Below, piece by piece: positions 49,995 to 56,818 of a stretch of 56,818 nt of DNA (its first letter is position 1; each line of letters starts with the position of its first letter). The notes under the pieces were generated by a model that was not told where the DNA came from, made no database searches, and saw only the letters and a list, made by a program, of their open reading frames with translations. Source of the stretch: Phenylobacterium sp. CCH9-H3 (GTDB lineage: Bacteria; Pseudomonadota; Alphaproteobacteria; Caulobacterales; Caulobacteraceae); NCBI RefSeq assembly GCF_001557235.1, contig NZ_LSJI01000116.1, positions 1 through 56,818 of the forward strand, in the 5' to 3' direction. A program made the position numbers and the translations under genes.

Positions 49995-50498
49995 CTACCG
50001 CAGGCTGGGCGTGGGCGGCGCTTCGCCGGCCAGTTGGCCCGCCGCCGATTGCAGGCGGGTGAGCAGCCGCTTCAGCAGCGTCACCTCCTCCGGCGCCAGC
50101 CCCGCGATCAGCGCCGCCTCATAGGCCAGGGCCAAGGGCGCGATCTCGGAATGCAGGCTGCGCCCCTCGGCGGTAAGGGTCAGGACGTGGCTGCGCCCGT
50201 CGGCCTTGTTCTGCGCGCGGCCCACCAGCCGCCGCTTCACCAGCCCCTGAGCCGCGCGGCTCACCGTCACCTTATCCATCACCGTGCGGGCCACGATCTG
50301 CACCTGGCTGAGCCGGCCGTCCTCGGCCAGCACGCACAGCACCCGCCACTGCGGCACCGTCAGCCCGAACCGGTCCTCATACGCCCGCGCGATCAGCCCC
50401 GACACCGCGTTCGAGGCCACCGACAGCCGGTACGGCAGATAGGCGTCCAGCCTAAGCCCCGCCTCGTCCCCGCCGCTCGCCTTGGCCGCGCCGCTCAT
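49995..50498 (-). CDS. MarR-family regulator
   Basis: 167 residues from ATG 50498 (AAGGCGGG ribosome site). Winged helix: LTVPQWRVLCVLAEDGRLSQ, VQIVARTVMDKVTVSRAAQG, LVKRRLVGRAQNKADGRSHV. It lies 79 bases downstream of, and in the same direction as, the homogentisate pathway genes, so it may regulate them. The near-palindrome before hppD (55631-55648) is a candidate target. Confidence 0.87.
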   Translation of the reverse strand: MSGAAKASGGDEAGLRLDAYLPYRLSVASNAVSGLIARAYEDRFGLTVPQWRVLCVLAEDGRLSQVQIVARTVMDKVTVSRAAQGLVKRRLVGRAQNKADGRSHVLTLTAEGRSLHSEIAPLALAYEAALIAGLAPEEVTLLKRLLTRLQSAAGQLAGEAPPTPSLR

Positions 50499-50518
50499 CC
50501 CGCCTTGCTCCCACCGGA

Positions 50519-50562
50519 GCTTCGCAGGACCAGCCCAGCGCAAGGACAAAGTCCTGCGAAGC
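50519..50562. repeat. 12-bp inverted repeat between the fumarylacetoacetase-like and MarR genes
   Basis: Perfect arms GCTTCGCAGGAC (50519-50530) and GTCCTGCGAAGC (50551-50562) with a 20-base loop. A partial third copy, CGAAGCAGGATC, lies at 50568-50579 across the end of the upstream gene. It may end the catabolic transcript or be a dispersed extragenic palindrome. Confidence 0.7.
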
Positions 50563-50577
50563 CTCGGCGAAGCAGGA

Positions 50578-51582
50578 TCATCCCGCCGCCACCTCCTGCT
50601 CGATGGCGCCGAAGATGGAGTGGCGCTTCTCGTCCACCATCTGGATGCGGACCGTATCGCCGGCCTTGAGGAAGGGCGTCGAGGGCTTGCCGTCCAGGAT
50701 GGTCTCCACCGTCCGCACTTCGGCCAGGCAGGAATAGCCCACGCCGCCTTGACCGATCGGCTTGCCGGGACCGCCGTCCGGTCCGCGGTTCGACACCGTG
50801 CCCGAGCCGATGATGCTGCCGGCCGACAGCGCCCGGGTCTTGGCCGCGTGCGCGATCAGGGTCCCGAAGTCGAAGGTCATGTCGACCCCCGCATCGGCCT
50901 CGCCCAGCGGCTTGCCGTTCAGCTCGACCTCCAGCTTGCCGTGCAGCTTGCCGTCCTTGAAGCTCGGCAGGGCGTCCGGCGTCACCGCTACCGGGGAAAA
51001 GGCCGACGCCGGCTTCGACTGGAAGAACCCGAAGTTCTTGGCCAGTTCGCCCGGGATCAGGTTGCGCAAGCTGACGTCATTGCACAGCATCACCAGCCGG
51101 ATGGCCTTCAGCGCCTCCTCGCGGCTCGCGCCCATGGGCACGTCGCCGGTGATCACCGCGATCTCGCCCTCCATGTCGCAGCCCCAAGCCTCGTCCTTCA
51201 GCGGGATCGGGTCGCGCGGCCCCAGGAACCCGTCCGAGCCGCCCTGGTACATCAGGGGGTCGGTCCAGAAGCTCTCGGGCATGTCGGCGGCCCGGGCCTG
51301 TCGCACCAGGGCCACGTGGTTCACATAGGCCGAGCCGTCGGCCCACTGGTAGGCCCGCGGCAGCGGGCTCATGGCGTCGTGCTCGTGGAACCGGGCCTTG
51401 GGAACCGAGCCGTGCTCCAGGCTCTCGGCCAGACCGCGCAGGTCCGGCTCGACCCGTTCCCAGTCGTCCAGCGCCGCCTGCAGCGTCAGGGCGATCCGGT
51501 CGGCCGGCGAATACCAGGCGAGGTCGTTCGAGACGACCACCAGGCGGCCGTCGCGCCCCCCCTTCAACGACGCCAGCTTCAT
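50578..51582 (-). CDS. Fumarylacetoacetate hydrolase family protein
   Basis: 334 residues. The FAH catalytic domain shows MEGEIAVITGDVP (metal Glu), RLVMLCNDVSLRNLIPGELA, FFQSKPASAFSPVAVTPDAL and GSGTVSNRG. Its place after hppD and hmgA supports cleavage of fumarylacetoacetate to fumarate and acetoacetate. No maleylacetoacetate isomerase is visible in the window. Confidence 0.9.
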   Translation of the reverse strand: MKLASLKGGRDGRLVVVSNDLAWYSPADRIALTLQAALDDWERVEPDLRGLAESLEHGSVPKARFHEHDAMSPLPRAYQWADGSAYVNHVALVRQARAADMPESFWTDPLMYQGGSDGFLGPRDPIPLKDEAWGCDMEGEIAVITGDVPMGASREEALKAIRLVMLCNDVSLRNLIPGELAKNFGFFQSKPASAFSPVAVTPDALPSFKDGKLHGKLEVELNGKPLGEADAGVDMTFDFGTLIAHAAKTRALSAGSIIGSGTVSNRGPDGGPGKPIGQGGVGYSCLAEVRTVETILDGKPSTPFLKAGDTVRIQMVDEKRHSIFGAIEQEVAAG

Positions 51583-51854
51583 CCGTCACTCCCGTCCTTG
51601 GTTATCATTCGGGTCAGCCGCACCCCGTCCTCGAAGGCCCGCGGCTCGTAGACGCTGACCTCGACGCGGATGTCGCCGCCGCTCGCACCTTCCCACATGT
51701 AGGCGCGTTCGAAACAGACTTCGCGGCCCTCGGGGGTGAAGCCCTCATAGGTGTCGCCCCACGGGGTGTGTTTCGAGAGCTGCGCCCAGCCCAGGCTCAT
51801 GGCGCGGTCCAGCTCCTCGGTGGCCGCGGCCGTCAGGTCGTCCTGGAAGCCCAT
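51579..51854 (-). CDS. Small protein of unknown function within the homogentisate cluster
   Basis: 91 residues, overlapping the fumarylacetoacetase-like gene by ATGA. Aromatic and acidic (GWAQLSKHTPWGDTYEGFTP, GREVCFERAYMWEGASGGDI, VEVSVYEPRAFEDGVRLTRM), it reads as a compact beta sheet. It might be a pathway accessory given its coupling on both sides; no family is recognised. Confidence 0.7.
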   Translation of the reverse strand: MGFQDDLTAAATEELDRAMSLGWAQLSKHTPWGDTYEGFTPEGREVCFERAYMWEGASGGDIRVEVSVYEPRAFEDGVRLTRMITKDGSDG

Positions 51855-51856
51855 CT

Positions 51857-52222
51857 TCAGATTCCCACGCCGACGGGCGCGGTGAACTCCGAGACCGGCG
51901 CGTCGCCGGTGTTCACCACCTCGGACGGCTCGAAGATCATCACCTCGGCCTCCTCGTCCGACCCGGTGCGATGCTCGACACCGCGGGGGACGACGATCAT
52001 CTGGCCCGGCTCCAGCTCGACCACCCGGTCGCGGAACTCGACCCGGAAGCGCCCCTTGAACACCAGGAACATCTCCTCGGCGTCGACGTGGGTGTGCCAG
52101 GGAAACAGCCCCTGGGTCTTAACCAGTCGGACGTCCTGGCCATTGAGCCGCGCGGCGACCTTCGGCCGCCAGTGCTCGGTGAAGTCCGCGAACTTCGCCG
52201 CGATGTCGATGGGGTCGCTCAC
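51857..52222 (-). CDS. Cupin-domain protein
   Basis: 121 residues with one cupin barrel: FPWHTHVDAEEMFLVFKGRF is motif 1 (H-x-H-x4-E) and VPRGVEHRTGSDEEAEVMIF is motif 2 (G-x-x-H). Metal ligands are present. It is coupled to hmgA (ATGA overlap) and the 91-residue gene (2-base gap). It may be an isomerase or dioxygenase-like helper for the ring-cleavage product. Confidence 0.87.
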   Translation of the reverse strand: MSDPIDIAAKFADFTEHWRPKVAARLNGQDVRLVKTQGLFPWHTHVDAEEMFLVFKGRFRVEFRDRVVELEPGQMIVVPRGVEHRTGSDEEAEVMIFEPSEVVNTGDAPVSEFTAPVGVGI

Positions 52223-53352
52223 GCGCCCTTCCAGCTGTCCACGTAGGCCGGGTTCTCCACCGCCGCCGCCGCCTCGCCCACGTCCAGCGGGTCGCGGGTG
52301 TCGATCATCACCGCATATTCGTCGGTGGCCGGCTTGGGCTGGGTCAGCATGTTCTTCAGCGCCTTCGGGTGCGGCCCGTGCGTGAAGCCGCTCGGGTGGA
52401 AGGTCATCATGCCCGCTTCGATGTGGTCGCGGCTGAAGAAATCGCCAGCGTGGTAGAACAGCACCTCGTCGTAGTCGTCGTTGTTGTGGAAGAACGGGAT
52501 CTTCAGCGCCCCCGGATCGGTCTCGAAGGGCCGCGGCGCAAACGTGCAGACCACGAACCGGTCCGAGACGAAGGTCGAGTGCACGCTGGGCGGCAGGTGG
52601 TAGCGGTGGCTCACCACCGGCCGGATGTCGGCCACGTTCAGGCGCGCGGGCGCCAGCTCGCCGTGCCAGCCGATGGCGTCCAGCGGATTGTAGGGATAGG
52701 TCACCGTCGACACGGCGCCGCGCTTCTTGACCTCGACCCGCATCTCTCCCGGCTCGGCCTGGTGGGCGCGGAAGGCCTCGTCCATCACCGGCGTGTCGAG
52801 CATCGCGGGATCGAACAGGGCGTGCGGGCCCATCAGGCCGCGGTCGGGCAGCTTGTAGTGGGTGTTGGTGGCCTGGATCATCAGGATCGCGGTGGCTTCA
52901 CTGGGCGCCAGACGCCACATGGTCCCGCGCGGCAGGTAGAGGTAGTCGCCGGCCCGGTAGGCGATGCGGCCAAAGTCGGTGAAGAGGTCGCCCGCCCCCT
53001 GGTGGACGAACAGCAGCTGGTCGCCGTCCGCGTTGCGCGCCAGGGCGGGCATGGCCTGGGCCAGCTTCCAGAAGCGCACCTCGGTGGCCGCGTTGTGCAG
53101 CACCACGCCAGCGGCCCAGGGCGACGGCTCCGCCGCGTTCAGCCGCGCCAGGTCGAAGGCGCGCGGGCGCAGCGGCCCCTCGAACGAGGTCCAGCCCGTC
53201 GGCGGCCGCGGGTGGTAGAGGAAGGCGGCGGGCCCGAAGAACCCCTCCTTCGACATCTCGCGCTCATAGGTCCCTTCGGGCAGGTCGGCGTGCGCCTGGC
53301 GCGAATGCGTCCCCTGCGCGCCGCGGATCGGAAGCCAGTCGCCCTTCGCCAT
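52219..53352 (-). CDS. hmgA: Homogentisate 1,2-dioxygenase
   Basis: 377 residues from ATG 53352. It carries WLPIRGAQGTHSRQAHADLP, DYLYLPRGTMWRLAP, PPSVHSTFVSDRFVVCTFAP, and the iron ligands in FHNNDDYDEVLFYHAGDFFS and MTFHPSGFTHGPHP. It opens homogentisate to maleylacetoacetate. The start shares one base with the stop of the upstream isoaspartyl peptidase gene. Confidence 0.92.
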   Translation of the reverse strand: MAKGDWLPIRGAQGTHSRQAHADLPEGTYEREMSKEGFFGPAAFLYHPRPPTGWTSFEGPLRPRAFDLARLNAAEPSPWAAGVVLHNAATEVRFWKLAQAMPALARNADGDQLLFVHQGAGDLFTDFGRIAYRAGDYLYLPRGTMWRLAPSEATAILMIQATNTHYKLPDRGLMGPHALFDPAMLDTPVMDEAFRAHQAEPGEMRVEVKKRGAVSTVTYPYNPLDAIGWHGELAPARLNVADIRPVVSHRYHLPPSVHSTFVSDRFVVCTFAPRPFETDPGALKIPFFHNNDDYDEVLFYHAGDFFSRDHIEAGMMTFHPSGFTHGPHPKALKNMLTQPKPATDEYAVMIDTRDPLDVGEAAAAVENPAYVDSWKGA

Positions 53353-54329
53353 CACGGATCGTCCTTGTAGATCCCGACGACCAGCGGCTGGCCGTCGGCG
53401 ATGCGGGCCCGGTACATGCCCGTTGTGTTGAAGCTCCACGCCATCTGGCCGTCCGGAGCCACGGCGATCACCCCGCCGTCCCCGCCCAGGGCGGTCAGCT
53501 CGTCCTGGATCACCTGGTCCGCGGCCGCCTGCAGCGACAGGCCTCGGTGCCGCACCAGGGCGCTGATCTCATGCGCCACACCCAGCCGGATGAAATATTC
53601 CCCCGCCCCGGTGCAAGAGACCGCGCAGCCGGCGTTCGAGGCATAGGTCCCCGCGCCGATGATGGGCGAGTCCCCCACCCGGCCCCAGCGCTTGGCCGAG
53701 CTGCCGCCGGTGGAGGTGCCGGCCGCCACGTTTCCGTGGACATCCAGGGCTACCACGCCGACGGTGCCGTGCTTGCCTTCTTCATGGACCAGGGCGGCCT
53801 TGCCCGACGCATCCTCCGGGGCGCCGACCGGCCGCTCGGGGATCGGCAGGCCCAGCCTGGACAGCCCCTTCTCCAGCGCCCGCCACCGCCGCTCGGTGAA
53901 GAAATAGAGCGGATCCACCTGCTCCAGGCCCTGGCTGCGGGCGAAGGCGTCGGCGCCTTCCCCGCCCAGCATCACATGCGCCGAGCCCTCGATCACCGCC
54001 CGCGCGGCCGAGATCGGGTGGCGCGTGGTGGTCACGCCGGCCACCGCCCCCGCCGCCAGCGTCGATCCATCCATGATCGAGGCGTCCAGCTCGTTGCGCC
54101 CCTCGGCCGTGAAGGCTGCGCCCCGGCCCGCGTTGAACAGCGGATCGTCCTCCAGGACGTGGATCGCCGCCTCGACCGCGTCCATGGCCGACCCGCCGGC
54201 CCGCAGCACCGCCGCGCCGGCCTCGGCGGCGGTCGCCATCGCCTCGCGATAGGCCGCCTCCTGCTCCGCGCTGAGCTGCCCCCGCGCGATGGCGCCCGCG
54301 CCGCCGTGCGCGACCAGGGCCCAGCTCAC
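53352..54329 (-). CDS. Isoaspartyl peptidase/L-asparaginase, Ntn-hydrolase type
   Basis: 325 residues. WALVAHGGAGAI and FNAGRGAAFTAEGRNELDAS belong to the alpha subunit. The autocatalytic nucleophile Thr is in GKHGTVGVVALDVHGNVAAG, followed by TSTGGSSAKRWGRVGDSPII and GAGTYASN of the beta subunit. It cleaves isoaspartyl dipeptides or asparagine, feeding fumarate/aspartate metabolism. Its insertion between hppD and hmgA is unexpected for the pathway. Confidence 0.92.
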   Translation of the reverse strand: MSWALVAHGGAGAIARGQLSAEQEAAYREAMATAAEAGAAVLRAGGSAMDAVEAAIHVLEDDPLFNAGRGAAFTAEGRNELDASIMDGSTLAAGAVAGVTTTRHPISAARAVIEGSAHVMLGGEGADAFARSQGLEQVDPLYFFTERRWRALEKGLSRLGLPIPERPVGAPEDASGKAALVHEEGKHGTVGVVALDVHGNVAAGTSTGGSSAKRWGRVGDSPIIGAGTYASNAGCAVSCTGAGEYFIRLGVAHEISALVRHRGLSLQAAADQVIQDELTALGGDGGVIAVAPDGQMAWSFNTTGMYRARIADGQPLVVGIYKDDP

Positions 54330-54333
54330 GCCC

Positions 54334-54476
54334 AGTTCCTCCTCCTCAGGGGGAGGTGTCGGCGCAGCCGACGGAGGGGGCTTCCTCCACGCCCCTGCGA
54401 ACGGCTAGCTTTACGTCGGCTCGGGTGGAAGCCCCCTCCGGCGCTCCGCGCCACCTCCCCCTGAGGGGGAGGAACT
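54334..54476. repeat. Large imperfect inverted repeat between hppD and the isoaspartyl peptidase gene
   Basis: The outer ends AGTTCCTCC (54334) and GGAGGAACT (to 54476) open arms of about 56 bases. They are roughly 85 percent complementary (CTCAGGGGGAGGTG, GGAGGGGGCTTCC and their complements), with about 30 bases between. Each arm also contains the sub-palindrome CTCAGGGGGAG. This looks like a dispersed extragenic palindrome of high-GC alphaproteobacteria. It could uncouple hppD from the genes downstream. Confidence 0.8.
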
Positions 54477-54491
54477 GTCGCGCCCATCGCT

Positions 54492-55604
54492 TCAATCCTT
54501 CGCGGGCAGCACGCCGCGCTTGATCTGGTCCAGTTCGATCGACTCGAACAGGGCCTTGAAGTTGCCCTCGCCGAAGCCCTCGTTGCCCTTGCGCTGGATC
54601 AGCTCGAAGAAGATCGGCCCGATCATGTTCTCGGTGAAGATCTGCAGCAGCAGGCCCTGGCCCTCGGTGGGAGCGCCGTCGATCAGGATCTTGTCGGCCT
54701 GCAGCCGCTGCACGTCCTCGCCGTGGCCCGGGATGCGCGCGTCGATGCCCTCGAAATAGGTGTCGATGGTGTCCTGGAACCGCACGCCCCGGTCCCGCAT
54801 CGTCTCCACCGAGTGGTAGATGTCGTCGGTCCCCAGGGCCACGTGCTGGATGCCCTCGCCCTTGTAGTCCTTCAGGAACTCCTCGATCTGCGAGTGCTCG
54901 TCCTGGCTCTCGTTCAGCGGGATGCGGATCTTGCCGCACGGGCTGGTCATGGCCTTCGACACCAGCGCCGTCTGCTTGCCCTCGATGTCGAAGTAGCGGA
55001 TCTCCCGGAAGTTGAAGATGCGCTCGTAGAAGTCGGCCCACCTAGCCATCTGGCCGCGGTGCACATTGTGGGTCAGGTGGTCGAGATAGGTCAGCCCCAC
55101 CGCGGTCTTCGCCATCGCCTCGGCCGCGCCCTCGATGGGCAGGAAGTCGACGTCATAGATCTCCTGCGCGCCATAGCGGTCGACTAGGTAGAGGTTCGAG
55201 CCGCCGATCCCCTCGATGGCCGGGATGTTCAGCTCCATCGGCCCCACCGGCCCCTGCACGGGCTTCGCGCCCCGCTCCACCGCCAGCTTGAAGGCCTTGG
55301 CCGCGTCGCGCACCCGGAAGGCCATGGCGTTGGCCGACGGCCCGTGCGCCTGACGGAAGTCGGCCGCCTGGCCCTGGGGTTCCATGTTCAGAATGAAGTT
55401 GATGTCGCCCTGCCGGAACCGCAGCACGTTCTTCGAGCGGTGCTTTGAGACCGCCGTGAAGCCCATCTTCTCGAACAGGTCCTTCAGCCGCTCCGGCTCC
55501 GGAGAGGTGAACTCCACGAACTCGAAGCCGTCGGTGCCCAGCGGGTTGTCGAAGAGGTCGCGCGGCGCGGCCTGGTCGGGCTTGGGGGACGTCTGCACGT
55601 TCAT
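54492..55604 (-). CDS. hppD: 4-hydroxyphenylpyruvate dioxygenase
   Basis: 370 residues from ATG 55604 (AGGAGGCTCCGAG ribosome site). The two VOC domains supply the iron ligands in LDHLTHNVHRGQMARWADFY, EGIQHVALGTDDIYHSVETM and the C-terminal QIFTENMIGPIFFELIQRKG. It converts 4-hydroxyphenylpyruvate to homogentisate, the substrate of HmgA downstream. The promoter region holds a near-perfect 18-bp palindrome. Confidence 0.95.
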   Translation of the reverse strand: MNVQTSPKPDQAAPRDLFDNPLGTDGFEFVEFTSPEPERLKDLFEKMGFTAVSKHRSKNVLRFRQGDINFILNMEPQGQAADFRQAHGPSANAMAFRVRDAAKAFKLAVERGAKPVQGPVGPMELNIPAIEGIGGSNLYLVDRYGAQEIYDVDFLPIEGAAEAMAKTAVGLTYLDHLTHNVHRGQMARWADFYERIFNFREIRYFDIEGKQTALVSKAMTSPCGKIRIPLNESQDEHSQIEEFLKDYKGEGIQHVALGTDDIYHSVETMRDRGVRFQDTIDTYFEGIDARIPGHGEDVQRLQADKILIDGAPTEGQGLLLQIFTENMIGPIFFELIQRKGNEGFGEGNFKALFESIELDQIKRGVLPAKD

Positions 55605-55630
55605 CTCGGAGCCTCCTGTTCGGCCGCAAT

Positions 55631-55648
55631 TGGTATCATCTGAAACCA
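55631..55648. promoter_or_regulatory. Operator-like palindrome upstream of hppD
   Basis: TGGTATCATCTGAAACCA is an 18-bp dyad with one mismatched pair and a two-base centre (TGGT-x-TCA / TGA-x-ACCA), 26 bases before the hppD start. Size and form suit a MarR-family dimer; the MarR gene at 49995 is the nearest candidate regulator. Confidence 0.6.
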
Positions 55649-55721
55649 GTTTGCGGAAGCGCGAAGACAAGCCTCGCGACGCCTGCTAGCGGGAACGTCC
55701 AACTCGCCGCCGGGATCGCGA

Positions 55722-56300
55722 ATGTTCCGAAAGATGTACGAATGGGTGATGCGGCTCGCGGGCTCGCGTCACGCCCCCGCGTCCCTCGCCGCCATCTCCT
55801 TCGCCGAGAGTTCGTTCTTCCCCATCCCGCCTGACGTGATGCTGGCGCCGATGGTGCTGGCGCGGCGGGACAAGGCGTTCGTCTACGCCGGCATCTGCAC
55901 GATCGCCTCGGTCCTGGGCGGGCTCCTGGGCTACGCCATCGGCGTCTGGCTGGAGCCGCTCGGCCAGATGATCCTACGCCTGTTCGGCCACCCCGAGGGC
56001 CAGGCCGAGTTCCAGAAGTGGTTCGACCAGTGGGGCCTGATGGTGATCCTAATCAAAGGCGCCACGCCCATCCCCTACAAACTCGTCACCATCACCGCCG
56101 GCCTCGCCCGCTTCGACCTCTTCACCTTCGTGTGGGCCTCGATCCTCACCCGCGGCTTCCGCTTCTTCGCCGTGGCCGCGATCCTGAAATACTTCGGCCC
56201 GGCCATGCTGAAGGAGTTCGAGCGGCGGCTGAACCTCTACTCCGTCCTGCTGCTGATCCTGCTGGCCGGCGGCATCGTCGCGCTCAAGTTCTTTTTCTGA
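55722..56300 (+). CDS. YqaA/DedA-type membrane protein
   Basis: 192 residues, four to five TM helices. FAESSFFPIPPDVMLAPMVL and the cytoplasmic loop KWGLMVILIKGATPIPYKLV (here QWGLMV) with TITAGLARFDLFTFVWASIL are the conserved core of the SNARE-associated/VTT group. These act in membrane homeostasis or lipid handling. It is followed by dsbB after 30 bases, an arrangement seen in several alphaproteobacteria as far as I recall. Confidence 0.88.
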   Translation: MFRKMYEWVMRLAGSRHAPASLAAISFAESSFFPIPPDVMLAPMVLARRDKAFVYAGICTIASVLGGLLGYAIGVWLEPLGQMILRLFGHPEGQAEFQKWFDQWGLMVILIKGATPIPYKLVTITAGLARFDLFTFVWASILTRGFRFFAVAAILKYFGPAMLKEFERRLNLYSVLLLILLAGGIVALKFFF

Positions 56301-56330
56301 GGCGCAACTTTGGTCCATAAGGGCGGACCG

Positions 56331-56818
56331 ATGACGAACCCGCTTCGACCCTTCCTCGACCGCTGGCGCCTGGTGGCCGTGCTGGTCGCCGCCGGCATGC
56401 TGGCCACGGCCCACGCCTTCGAGACCTTCGGCGGCTACGCCCCCTGCACCCTGTGCCTGCGCCAGCGGGAGGTCTACTGGACCGTTCTGGGCCTGGGCCT
56501 GGCCTTCATGATCGCGGTGCGCCTGCCGGGCGGCCCGCGCTGGCGGGAGGCCACCTGCTGGGTGCTGGGCCTGCTGTTCCTCGTGGGCTGCGGCGTCGCC
56601 GTCTATCACGCCGGCGCGGAGTGGAAGTTCTGGCCCGGGCCCCAGGCCTGCGCCTCGGGCGGCGCCAGCGTCAACGCCGCCGACCTCTCCGCCTTCCTCG
56701 AGGGCGCCAAGGTCAAGCCGCCGGCCTGCGACGAGGCGCCCTGGGTGTTCGCCGGCCTCTCCATGGCCGGCTGGAACGCCGTGATATCCCTTATCCTCGC
56801 CGGCCTCAGCGCCCTGGC
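56331..56818 (+). CDS. dsbB: Disulfide bond formation protein B, 3' end outside the window
   Basis: 162 codons are visible and the gene runs off the right edge. TM1 is LVAVLVAAGMLATAHAFETF. The first periplasmic pair is CTLC in YAPCTLCLRQREVYW. The second loop has QACASGGAS and PPACDEAPWVF, giving the other Cys pair. The last TM is AVISLILAGLSAL. It reoxidises DsbA using quinones. Nearly the full length is present. Confidence 0.92.
   Translation, partial: MTNPLRPFLDRWRLVAVLVAAGMLATAHAFETFGGYAPCTLCLRQREVYWTVLGLGLAFMIAVRLPGGPRWREATCWVLGLLFLVGCGVAVYHAGAEWKFWPGPQACASGGASVNAADLSAFLEGAKVKPPACDEAPWVFAGLSMAGWNAVISLILAGLSAL

Overview
The window is a contiguous, very GC-rich (about 70 percent) stretch of bacterial chromosome with dense, mostly short operons and frequent 4-bp ATGA/GTGA start-stop overlaps. 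The gene content (ispH-thrB-rnhA order, alphaproteobacterial HNH nuclease, PEPxxWA-type sorting signal, DUF4870 protein, Crp-like regulators, many GTG/TTG starts) points to an alphaproteobacterium of the Caulobacterales, probably Phenylobacterium- or Caulobacter-like. That assignment is inference from gene content only. No phage, IS element or CRISPR array was seen; the only mobile-type module is a small Doc toxin-antitoxin locus.

Layout. 1-5.5 kb: N-terminus of an L,D-transpeptidase, a CoA-ligase/GNAT fusion, an orphan degenerate ATPase-domain protein, a zinc alcohol dehydrogenase and a GNAT enzyme. 5.7-12 kb: housekeeping genes argS, ispH, thrB and rnhA, with an Xre regulator and a Doc/AbrB-type toxin-antitoxin locus that carries an extra, toxin-less antitoxin gene. 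12-17.7 kb: CMD protein/HxlR pair, an LTxxQ-like periplasmic protein with a two-component system, and two Crp/Fnr paralogues. 17.8-22.2 kb: a sulfatase, a haloalkane dehalogenase-DUF1330 operon and a divergent TetR gene; the sulfatase and dehalogenase promoters share an operator-like palindrome. 22.2-24.2 kb: small membrane and secreted proteins and an HNH endonuclease.

24.3-25.9 kb is the most unusual part. Three separate genes for 33-34 residue single-pass membrane peptides lie in tandem. Two have strong intrinsic terminators, and all have hairpin-bearing leaders. All carry the dyad ATCT-N11-AGAT (one copy imperfect) upstream. Several copies of this dyad fill the intergenic region shared with a divergent TetR gene. 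I read this as one TetR-controlled regulon of micro-membrane-proteins and do not recognise it.

25.9-37.5 kb: gluQRS, an EamA transporter, selO, two NhaA paralogues (one without the catalytic Asp pair) flanking an SDR-CMD pair, an isoquinoline-oxidoreductase-type molybdenum enzyme and an aldehyde dehydrogenase. 37.7-46.7 kb: a pteridine-reductase-like SDR with folB, alr-dadA with a divergent Lrp, tRNA-Leu(CAA), a RibD-like reductase with a divergent TetR around a perfect palindrome, and feoAB. 46.8-49.5 kb: a hybrid histidine kinase and a DUF1801 protein. 50-55.6 kb: a tyrosine/homogentisate catabolic cluster (hppD, hmgA, fumarylacetoacetase-like gene, cupin, MarR) with an isoaspartyl peptidase gene in it. 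The window ends with a YqaA-type membrane protein and the start of dsbB.
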